From a bacterium SM23_31 (GTDB taxonomy: Bacteria > SM23-31): a stretch of 14,355 nt of DNA. Below are positions 7,810-14,066 of the stretch, piece after piece; the stretch's first letter is position 1, and every line of letters begins with the position of its first letter. Where the stretch lies: assembly GCA_001304035.1 (NCBI GenBank), contig LJUD01000065.1:1-14355 (forward strand), given 5' to 3'. The position numbers and the translations under genes are program-made. The notes below the pieces were generated by a model. The model had not been told where the DNA came from and searched no databases. It worked only from the letters and a program-made list of their open reading frames with translations.

Positions 7810-9723
7810 ATGCTAAAAGTTAGTTTTCCATATCGCTTGTCGAAATGTTTTTTCATCCTGCTGTTTTTCCTGAGTTTTACTGTTTCTTCCTTGCAGGCTC
7901 AAATCGATAAAGAGATAAGCCAGAAATCTATACTGGCACAGCAGTTAGAAAGGCAGGGCGACCTGGAGAAGGCGTTAATTCTATACAAGGAGCTTTATGC
8001 CCTTCAACCTGAGAATAATGTCTATCAGTCAAGAATCAGGCGAATACTGGAGAACCTCAAGAAGTACGAAGAATGGACCGGCTACATAGAAGAAGCATTG
8101 AAAAAGCAGGGCGAAGATATTAGTCTTTTGAGTGAGCGTGCCCGGGCATATTATCTTCTTGGCAATGAAAATGAAGCGAGAAAAACATGGGATACAATCA
8201 TTCAATTAAGCCCGGACAGTGAATACAACTACCGCACAGTATCACAATTCCAACAGGGATTCAGACTCTATGATGATGCAATCAATACGCTTCTTTTGGG
8301 ACGGGAAAACATAAAAAAGCCGATGGTTTTTGCTAACGAGCTTTCGACCTTATATCAAATCAGGCAGGATTTCAGGCTGGCTGCCAGGGAATACCTGAAT
8401 ATGGTGATGGTAAATCCAGGGTACTTTAAGATTGCTGAACAGGTTATAAATAGTTTTCCGCCGGACAGCGAAGTTGTTGCCGATGTAACCGATGAATTAG
8501 AAAAAGTTGTAACCGATTCTCTGGATAATGCTGATTTCCGCAAGCTTCTATCCGGATTTTATATCAAAAACAGGGAATACCGGAAGGCATTCGCCAGTTA
8601 CGTGGTTCTTGATTCAATGGTACAGGCAAACGGTAATCAGATTCTCAGCTACGCTGATCAAATATTCCAGATAGGCGAATATGATTATGCAATACAATCC
8701 TATACTTATTTTTTACAGCAATACCCTGAAAACGAAAACACCGGGCAGGCAAGGCTGGGATTAGCGCGGTCTCTGGAAAAAAGCTTTTTCGATGAAAAAT
8801 ACACCGATACTATGGACGATTCAATTCAAACGGCGTATCGGAAACAGAACCAAAAGAGAGCGCTTGACGAATACGAAGCTGTAACCAGTATATATAAAAA
8901 TACTCCATGGGAAGTTGAAGCATATTATCGCATAGGTGAGATCAAATATTACAGGCTGTTTGATCTTGACGGCGCAATAAAAGCGTATGAAACCGTGAGA
9001 AAACTATCACCGCAATCGACCCTGGGATGGGAATCGACATTAAATATCGGAGATTGTTACCTTTCCGGGGGAGATATGAAAAAGGCGGCAGAATATTATA
9101 CCATGCTGGAAAAAGCAGGCGGAAAATTTACACAAATAATGTTCCGTGCACAGTATAACCTGCTGATGAATGAGTATTACGCCGAAAACTTTTCCGATGT
9201 GAGGAAATCACTCGAGGAATTGTTTGCCAAAATTCCTAAAAACAACGATTTAAGTAATGACATACTGGCGCTCATTTTATTTTTGGATGAAAATCTTGAA
9301 GCGGACATTGAGCCGCTCCGGAGCTATGTTAAAGCGGAACTGTTGATCCGCCAGAGAAAACTTTCAGAAGCCGAAGCACTGTTAAAAGAAAATATCAATA
9401 CAATCGGTTCGCACCCCATTGCCGATGACATGGTGTTTCAAGCAGCGCATATTCAAAAAGAAATGGGGCGTTATGAGGAATCGATAGCCACGATGCAGCA
9501 GTTGATTGACCGGTTTCCGAGAAGCCTTCTTCTGGAACGCGCATCTATCACAATTGCCGGACTCTATGAAGAAAAGCTGCATCAAACCGAACCGGCAATA
9601 GCAGAGTACGAGAAATTCCTGCGCCGTTTCGGCAACAGCATATATCTGGACGAGGTACGGGAGCGGCTTCGTAAACTACAGCAGAAAAAACAAGACCGCC
9701 CCGAGTATTCGGGGATGAAATGA
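7810..9723 (+). CDS. Exported tetratricopeptide-repeat protein
   Basis: This is a periplasmic or outer-membrane-associated TPR scaffold of 637 residues. The open frame extends up to an ATG at 7768, but the ATG at 7810 gives a proper signal peptide (MLKVSFPYRLSKCFFILLFF..., cleavage near LQA-Q at 30), so I prefer it; neither start has a clear SD. No lipobox Cys is seen at the cleavage site. Helix-turn-helix TPR units run through most of the protein, for example ERQGDLEKALILYKELYALQPE, AYYLLGNENEARKTWDTIIQLSP, IFQIGEYDYAIQSYTYFLQQYPE, DLDGAIKAYETVRKLSP, MGRYEESIATMQQLIDRFP and QTEPAIAEYEKFLRRFG. The C-terminal units look like the BamD/CpoB (YbgF) type. No enzyme domain is present, so a protein-binding role is inferred. 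The last nine codons (DRPEYSGMK) lie in a palindromic repeat found again nearby, so the natural end was probably near KLQQKK. Confidence 0.88.
   Translation: MLKVSFPYRLSKCFFILLFFLSFTVSSLQAQIDKEISQKSILAQQLERQGDLEKALILYKELYALQPENNVYQSRIRRILENLKKYEEWTGYIEEALKKQGEDISLLSERARAYYLLGNENEARKTWDTIIQLSPDSEYNYRTVSQFQQGFRLYDDAINTLLLGRENIKKPMVFANELSTLYQIRQDFRLAAREYLNMVMVNPGYFKIAEQVINSFPPDSEVVADVTDELEKVVTDSLDNADFRKLLSGFYIKNREYRKAFASYVVLDSMVQANGNQILSYADQIFQIGEYDYAIQSYTYFLQQYPENENTGQARLGLARSLEKSFFDEKYTDTMDDSIQTAYRKQNQKRALDEYEAVTSIYKNTPWEVEAYYRIGEIKYYRLFDLDGAIKAYETVRKLSPQSTLGWESTLNIGDCYLSGGDMKKAAEYYTMLEKAGGKFTQIMFRAQYNLLMNEYYAENFSDVRKSLEELFAKIPKNNDLSNDILALILFLDENLEADIEPLRSYVKAELLIRQRKLSEAEALLKENINTIGSHPIADDMVFQAAHIQKEMGRYEESIATMQQLIDRFPRSLLLERASITIAGLYEEKLHQTEPAIAEYEKFLRRFGNSIYLDEVRERLRKLQQKKQDRPEYSGMK
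9694..9720 (+). repeat. Palindromic repeat copy 1 (CCCCGAGTATTCGGGG), inside the TPR gene end
   Basis: A 16-nt near-perfect palindrome at 9699-9714, with one G-T pair, carries flanks (ACCG before, ATGAAATGAT after). These flanks match, in inverse orientation, those of the copy at 9984-10014. The repeat encodes the last residues of the TPR protein. Confidence 0.75.
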
Positions 9724-9732
9724 TAAGCATGC

Positions 9733-9755
9733 TCCCGCTCAGCGGGATAATTTTT
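9733..9755 (+). terminator. Rho-independent-type terminator after the TPR gene
   Basis: TCCCGC (9733-9738) pairs with GCGGGA (9742-9747) around a TCA loop, followed by TAATTTTT. The hairpin starts 9 nt after the TPR stop codon. The stem is short (6 bp) but GC-rich and has a usable T-tract. Confidence 0.6.
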
Positions 9756-9760
9756 ATGAT

Positions 9761-9780
9761 ACCGAGTACCGGGGATAAAT
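9761..9780 (+). repeat. Degenerate palindromic repeat copy 3
   Basis: ACCGAGTACCGGGGATAAAT resembles copy 1 (CCCCGAGTATTCGGGGATGAAAT) with small losses in the left arm. It is assigned by resemblance to the two better copies. Confidence 0.45.
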
Positions 9781-9820
9781 TTCAACATTCATAACAAAAC
9801 TCAATCATCCAAATAACCGT

Positions 9821-9844
9821 AGAGACGCATGGCGATGCGTCTCT
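9821..9844. repeat. Perfect 10-bp stem-loop, GTAGAGACGC-type intergenic palindrome
   Basis: AGAGACGCAT (9821-9830) pairs perfectly with ATGCGTCTCT (9835-9844) around a GGCG loop. It resembles the GTAGAGACGC...GCGTCTCTAC palindromes that I recall as interspersed intergenic repeats in Bacteroidetes-type and cyanobacterial genomes. Only CTTTAAT follows, so a terminator role is weak; a non-autonomous dispersed repeat is the better reading. Confidence 0.7.
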
Positions 9845-9910
9845 TTAATAGAGCAAAGGTGAAGAACACCTTCGACAGCGAAATCGTATACATCGTTAAC
9901 ATTTTAATAC

Positions 9911-9943
9911 GAATTAGCGCAGATAAATGCAGATGAAATGATG
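9911..9943. repeat. GCAGAT direct-repeat module
   Basis: GCAGAT occurs at 9919-9924 and 9929-9934, a 10-nt period, within AATTAGCGCAGATAAATGCA. The pattern is like the 'CGCAGATTAACGCAGAT' filler repeats I recall from many environmental bacterial genomes. With only two units, this copy is degenerate. Confidence 0.45.
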
Positions 9944-9991
9944 GGTATAATCTAGAATCTTCGGGATTGAATCATAGAAATCATTTAATCA

Positions 9992-10007
9992 CCCCGAGTA
10001 CTCGGGG
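9992..10007. repeat. Palindromic repeat copy 2, perfect CCCCGAGTACTCGGGG
   Basis: This is a perfect 16-bp palindrome. Its extended flanks (about 9984-10014) are the reverse complement of copy 1's flanks: ACCG on one side and an AAATGAT stretch on the other. It lies about 35 nt before the AsnB-like start codon. Confidence 0.75.
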
Positions 10008-10041
10008 CGGTTCAGACATATATTTTTATTGAGAAATTGAC

Positions 10042-10809
10042 ATGAAATTTACCGTAACAGCATTCAGTCTAACAATTATATTGCTATTAAGCCCCTTCCC
10101 CGGCATCCGGGCGCAGTATGTGCTTATTCCGATGGATTTAAAGCAAACAGACCATTTGAAAGCTTATGGCGCAGCATACTGGACACTGCAGCATGACGTT
10201 GACGTTGAATGGCTTTTGAACTATCGAGGCGGTTCATTCATGGCTAAATACTCTGAGCCGCTTGAAAATGAATTATTGATGCGGGGTGTGTCATATCAGG
10301 TTATCCGGGAAGAAGACGTCGTTTCGGTTCAAAAAACCATTGCGGATAACAACATGGAATCGATAAAACTCGAAAAAGCCCCAAAAATAGCAATATATTC
10401 CCCGCCGAACAAACAGCCATGGGACGACGCAGTAACGCTGGCGCTGACCTATGCTGAAATTCCCTATACGGTTCTCTGGGATGAAGAAGTAATGTTGGAC
10501 AGTCTTGATAATTTTGACTGGCTCCATTTGCATCATGAGGATTTCACCGGACAGTACGGGAAGTTTTATTCGGTTTACAGTAATGCCCCGTGGTATATTG
10601 AAGACCAGTTATTGTCGGAAATGGTAGCAAAAAAACTGGGATATTCGAAAGTATCGGAAGAGAAAAAGGAAGTAGCCCGCCGTATACGGGACTATGTAGC
10701 CAAAGGGGGATTCATGTTTGCCATGTGCTCTGCGTGTGACAGCTACGATATAGCGCTTGCGGCGGAGGGCATAGATATCGTGAGTGCCGTATATGACGGC
10801 GGAGTATGA
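10042..10809 (+). pseudogene. 'Asparagine synthetase B'-like secreted protein, N-terminal part (frame broken)
   Basis: This 255-residue N-terminal portion belongs to a Bacteroidetes-type secreted family that databases often call asparagine synthetase B. No real AsnB features are visible: no N-terminal Cys2 glutaminase and no SGGxDS ATP-pyrophosphatase loop, so the name should not be taken as a function. Residues 1-24 are a signal peptide (cleavage near IRA-QY). Conserved-looking blocks are YWTLQHDVDVEWLLNYRGGSF, APKIAIYSP, PWDDAVTLALTYAEIPY, DWLHLHHEDFTGQYG and GGFMFAMCSACDSYDIALAAEGIDI. The mix of ALTYAEIPY and GGFMFAMC blocks suggests a Rossmann or glutaminase-like (DUF4159/ThuA-like) alpha/beta fold, but that is inference. 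Reading stops at TGA (10807-10809) right after VYDGGV, while homologous sequence resumes in the +2 frame. The start has only a weak GAGAAA upstream. Confidence 0.8.
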
Positions 10810-11236
10810 ATATTCCGATATAGATTATCCGCCAAGTACGAATTTAACCTGGATACAAAATCAGGCGACAGACTACTTCAAGCTATTCGAATTTTCGGCT
10901 AAATACGATCCCGTACCGGCCATGCTAACACAAAACCACGTCAGTGTTATTAAAGGTTTTATGGGACAGACTACCGGATTTAGCCGCGACCTGATCAAAA
11001 AATCCGTCATAATTATGGGTGAAATAGAAAATACACCGCTCGTGAAATATATACACGGCAACCACGGGGAAGGCACGTTTACGTTTTATGCCGGTCATGA
11101 CCCGGAAGACTACACGCATTACATCGGCGACCCCCCTACACAACTTTCACTCCATAAAAATTCCCCCGGTTACCGGTTAATCTTGAACAACGTCCTCTTC
11201 CCTGCTGCAAAAAAGAAAAAACGGAAAACAGATTGA
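10784..11236 (+). pseudogene. 'Asparagine synthetase B'-like protein, C-terminal part in shifted frame
   Basis: From about 10805 this frame continues the same family: YEYSDIDYPPSTN, FKLFEFSAKYDPVPAMLTQNHVSVIKGFMGQTTGF, then KYIHGNHGEGTFTFYAGHDPEDYTHYIGDPPT and finally NSPGYRLILNNVLFPAAKKKKRKTD, the usual lysine-rich end. The first in-frame start (GTG 10784, then ATG 10793) has no SD and lies inside the upstream frame, so independent translation is doubtful. From memory of the family, about 30 residues normally separate 'DGD' from 'NPYVYEFSDID'; here almost nothing does. That suggests a deletion of a length not divisible by three rather than a one-base sequencing slip. If real, the gene is inactive or yields a truncated secreted protein. 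An assembly error remains possible. Confidence 0.75.
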
Positions 11237-11290
11237 CAAATACATTTGAATTTGAGCATTAATTTCTTATGTTCTTACAAAATATCTTTT

Positions 11291-11314
11291 CGTAAAGACG
11301 AAAGACTCGCAAAG
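11291..11314. repeat. AAAGAC / CGCAAAG repeat module
   Basis: CGTAAAGACGAAAGACTCGCAAAG contains two AAAGAC units and a CGCAAAG. It resembles the 'CGCAAAGACGCAAAG' intergenic repeats I recall from FCB and other genomes; this copy is degenerate. Confidence 0.4.
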
Positions 11315-11389
11315 ATTATATCAATATATAAAACTGCAAAACAATATGCAAAAACTAAAGTTTGCATAAGTGTCTACACATGCTCAAGT

Positions 11390-11448
11390 TGTCATTGAGA
11401 GGATCCCCCCGCATACTGTGGGTAGCAAGAAGAAGCAATATCCTCATC
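11390..11448. repeat. Degenerate 'GTCATTG-CGAGG...GAAGCAAT' palindromic repeat
   Basis: The ends TTGTCATTGAGAGG and GAAGCAATATCCTC match the dispersed 'GTCATTGCGAGG...GAAGCAATCTC' repeat type recalled from many bacterial genomes. GAGGAT (11399-11404) can pair with ATCCTC (11440-11445), and CCCGCA/TGTGGG (11408-11413 with 11417-11422) forms an internal stem with a TAC loop. Flanking AT-rich sequence contrasts with this block. Confidence 0.55.
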
Positions 11449-11505
11449 TAAAATTCTCTAACTTTCAAAATTTACAAAAGTCTCGTAATTAAAATTATTT
11501 CAATA

Positions 11506-11543
11506 AAAAAGGCTGATTCAAAACGAACCAGCCTTTTTCTTTT
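11506..11543 (-). terminator. Strong hairpin terminator of the peptidase gene, probably bidirectional
   Basis: AAAAAGGCTG (11506-11515) pairs with CAGCCTTTTT (11529-11538), and pairing continues inward (TTC/GAA) past one A-C mismatch to an AAAAC loop. A T-run follows the GC stem on both strands. It lies 18 nt beyond the peptidase stop codon on the minus strand and can also stop transcription coming from the AsnB-like gene. Confidence 0.85.
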
Positions 11544-11561
11544 TTGTGAAAAGAAATAAAA

Positions 11562-14066
11562 TTATTTGATCAGCATCATCCGCTTCGTATCGCTGAATTC
11601 TCCTGCCTGCAGCCTGTAGATGTATATTCCGCTGGCGGCACTGCTCGCATCCCACGTTGCGCTGTGATACCCTGACTGCACGTAACCATCCACAAGACGC
11701 GCCACTTCCTGCCCCTGAATGTTATAAATCACCAGAGTTACATTCGACGCCTTCGGCAGTTGAAAGTTAATAGTAGTTACAGGATTGAACGGATTGGGAT
11801 AGTTCTGTTCAAGCTTGAAACCTTTTGGAAGCGGCTTAAAGCTTAGTTTTTTAGATGGTTCTCCTTCAAGAATTTCTATACTAATTTGAGAACTATCTGA
11901 TTTTGAAGCATCATCTGTTACAATCACTTTTAGATAAAAATATTCACCAACTCTAATATTCCAATAAAATTCTTCTTCAAGATCACTTACACCCAATTCA
12001 ACCGTGCTTGTCTCACTCCAATATATAAGTTCCCACACTGGATCTCCCGACTCAGGATATAAAGCTTTCCATTGATAGCTATAAGGAGACTCACCGCCGG
12101 AAACATCGGCAGACCATTCATCATGTTCATTTTCATACAAATAATCAGGACCTTCAATTTCAACTTCCATATAAGGAATATAATCGACTTCAAAAGATAC
12201 AGACTCTTCTGAGTTATTATAATCATCAGTAACTTCGACTTTTAGTTTAAAATCATCGGTAATAGATTCAACATCAAGTTCTAATTGATAAGAGTTTTCT
12301 CCTACTTCAGTCCATGACTGACCGGTATATTTTTTATACCATTGATAAGAATATGGCAAAACACCACCACTCGCCTCAGCCGTCCATATAGGGTCATCTT
12401 CATCATCCCAATACACTTCATCAGGTCCATCTACTATTTCAACTGTAAGATTGTGATAAATTTTATGAGCATTAAATGCATCCACAATATCATCATCATA
12501 AGTGGAACTTGCAAGGGCTAAAAGCGCATCTCTAGCATCTAAAAATGTAGCATTGTCATCAAGGAGCTTTATTGATGAAAATACAAGAATATCAGCATCT
12601 TCTTCATCAATGTCTGCATCCCATCTGAAATCCCACAAAGCGCCGGAAAAAATCACACTATTATCATGTTCCTCAGACTCCCCATTTGGCTCAAGGTCAA
12701 TTTCACCAAAATCATCATAAGTCCAATTATTAACCAAAGACCTGAACCAATTGTATCCACCGGGTTCATCTACCCACACAAAAATAGTATCAATTCGAAC
12801 GCCTTCCGCATCACTTTCATACGCCAGACCGAAGTAATCTGCGTATGCTTCTTCCATAGCATTGTCTTCAAGTTCCTCTTTTGTAAGTTCTTCCAGAGCA
12901 TATATAACATGATGCATATACTCATGAGCAATAACTGCAGATTCTTGCATTGGATTTTTTAATCCATATAAAGGAGCTCCATGTCTAAAACGAGTCATTT
13001 TAGACTCTAGAAAGGATGTTGCTAAAAAAACGGTAATATCATGAGTATAAGCTTTTATTTTCGGCACTTTGTTCGTCTCTAATCCTAAGTTCCATAGGAA
13101 GCGTTCGAATTTATCGAAGTGATAATATGCCGCAACCTCGTCAAAATGAATGCTTGTAGTGTCATAATAGAACTCCGCAGTTTCTGAGGAAACTCTTTTC
13201 GGGTCGTAATAATCTTCCCAAACTTCAACATTTGCTCCATCCAAATAATAATATCCAGAAACCGGATCATTTAAACCTAATAAAATTTTCTCTTCTAAAT
13301 CACCATACAATGGACATGATAAATAAACCCATCCCCAACCTGTATCTGAGTATCTTTTTACTATGCTTATCTTGGATATAATTGTTCCGTTTAACGCATC
13401 AATTTTATATTCTAACTCATCATGCGGTTGTGAAACAATAACAATGGATTTATAAACAAGTTTATAGGATTCGTTTTCAGTGTTCCTGTCCTGTACATTG
13501 ATAAAAAGCTCAGGTTTTCTGACAATTTTTATACTGCTTCCTGCAAGGTCAGAACTTATAATACCCTCTGCGGTTTCAGCTCCTATTGATGGCTTAGTAT
13601 CTATTTCAATATCAGGGAAATAATCACCGCTGACATAATAAATAGCCCCGCTGTTGTCTACCGCAACAAGGTATCCGCTCCCTAAGATCTGTATTCCTTT
13701 ATGTTTTTGCCTGTACTGCAGCGTTGTTCCGAATTTTTCCAAATAATGAGTCTGAACCAGTTCCAGGTCCGTATCGACGTTATCAATACCGAGCATTGTC
13801 TTTTCTTCATTCAGAAATGCTTTAGCAATCTTTTCGGGCGTGCCTGAGTATTTAGTAATCGTATGTCCGAGAATCGATGCAGGCGTTCCGGTAAAATTGT
13901 TCATCCGTATTGTCCACTGGTTATTGTATTTCTGATTAAATAGCTGAGCCGATTCTATCCTTTGTTCCTTATCTGGTTTTTGCTGAGTATCCTGTGTAAA
14001 TCCAAATATGAAACAAAGGGAAATGACTGTAGTAATAACAAGTAACAACAGTTTTAAGGTATTCAT
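11562..14066 (-). CDS. Secreted thermolysin-like zinc metallopeptidase with T9SS sorting domain
   Basis: This 834-residue gluzincin-type protease is made as a secreted precursor. Residues 1-25 are a signal peptide (MNTLKLLLLVITTVISLCF). An FTP/PepSY-like inhibitory propeptide follows (about 40-200; YLEKFGTTLQYRQKHKGIQI and LVAVDNSGAIYYVSG). The peptidase domain has H381-E-Y-M-H385 as zinc ligands and general base, E406 in EEAYADYFG as third ligand, and H467 in EHDNSVIFSGALWDFR as the likely transition-state His, as in M4/M36 enzymes. Two tandem Ig/PKD-like domains follow (about 541-632 and 633-740), each with SGG..PYSYQW. Residues about 745-834 are a type IX secretion sorting domain starting LEQNYPNPFNP and ending TKRMMLIK. 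A TTG at 14081 opens the frame further, but the SD lies inside that extension, so ATG 14066 is the start. GC content is much lower in the middle than in the sorting domain. Confidence 0.92.
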   Translation of the reverse strand: MNTLKLLLLVITTVISLCFIFGFTQDTQQKPDKEQRIESAQLFNQKYNNQWTIRMNNFTGTPASILGHTITKYSGTPEKIAKAFLNEEKTMLGIDNVDTDLELVQTHYLEKFGTTLQYRQKHKGIQILGSGYLVAVDNSGAIYYVSGDYFPDIEIDTKPSIGAETAEGIISSDLAGSSIKIVRKPELFINVQDRNTENESYKLVYKSIVIVSQPHDELEYKIDALNGTIISKISIVKRYSDTGWGWVYLSCPLYGDLEEKILLGLNDPVSGYYYLDGANVEVWEDYYDPKRVSSETAEFYYDTTSIHFDEVAAYYHFDKFERFLWNLGLETNKVPKIKAYTHDITVFLATSFLESKMTRFRHGAPLYGLKNPMQESAVIAHEYMHHVIYALEELTKEELEDNAMEEAYADYFGLAYESDAEGVRIDTIFVWVDEPGGYNWFRSLVNNWTYDDFGEIDLEPNGESEEHDNSVIFSGALWDFRWDADIDEEDADILVFSSIKLLDDNATFLDARDALLALASSTYDDDIVDAFNAHKIYHNLTVEIVDGPDEVYWDDEDDPIWTAEASGGVLPYSYQWYKKYTGQSWTEVGENSYQLELDVESITDDFKLKVEVTDDYNNSEESVSFEVDYIPYMEVEIEGPDYLYENEHDEWSADVSGGESPYSYQWKALYPESGDPVWELIYWSETSTVELGVSDLEEEFYWNIRVGEYFYLKVIVTDDASKSDSSQISIEILEGEPSKKLSFKPLPKGFKLEQNYPNPFNPVTTINFQLPKASNVTLVIYNIQGQEVARLVDGYVQSGYHSATWDASSAASGIYIYRLQAGEFSDTKRMMLIK

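Larger units (their letters stand above)
9724..10041. other. Intergenic region made of stacked repeats
   Basis: This 318-bp gap has no gene. In order it holds a terminator hairpin, a degenerate palindrome, a perfect 10-bp stem-loop, a GCAGAT direct repeat and a perfect 16-bp palindrome. Copy 1 of the 16-bp palindrome in the TPR gene end and copy 2 near 10000 form an inverted pair bracketing the whole gap. The promoter of the AsnB-like gene must be here, but I cannot place it. Confidence 0.65.
11237..11561. other. Convergent intergenic region with repeat fragments and terminator
   Basis: This 325-bp gap lies between convergent genes and has no reading frame of note. It contains the AAAGAC module, an 8-bp inverted repeat TATGCAAA/TTTGCATA (11345-11352 with 11361-11368), the GTCATTG-type repeat and the terminator at 11506-11543. 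Confidence 0.55.

Noticed and set aside
9694..10014. CRISPR array or integron-like attC sites
   Set aside because: The palindromes are only three, unevenly spaced, in mixed orientation, with no uniform spacers and no cas or integrase gene nearby.
10042..11236. True asparagine synthetase activity
   Set aside because: The product has a signal peptide and lacks both the N-terminal nucleophile Cys2 and an SGGxDS loop, so the database name is likely a historic misannotation.
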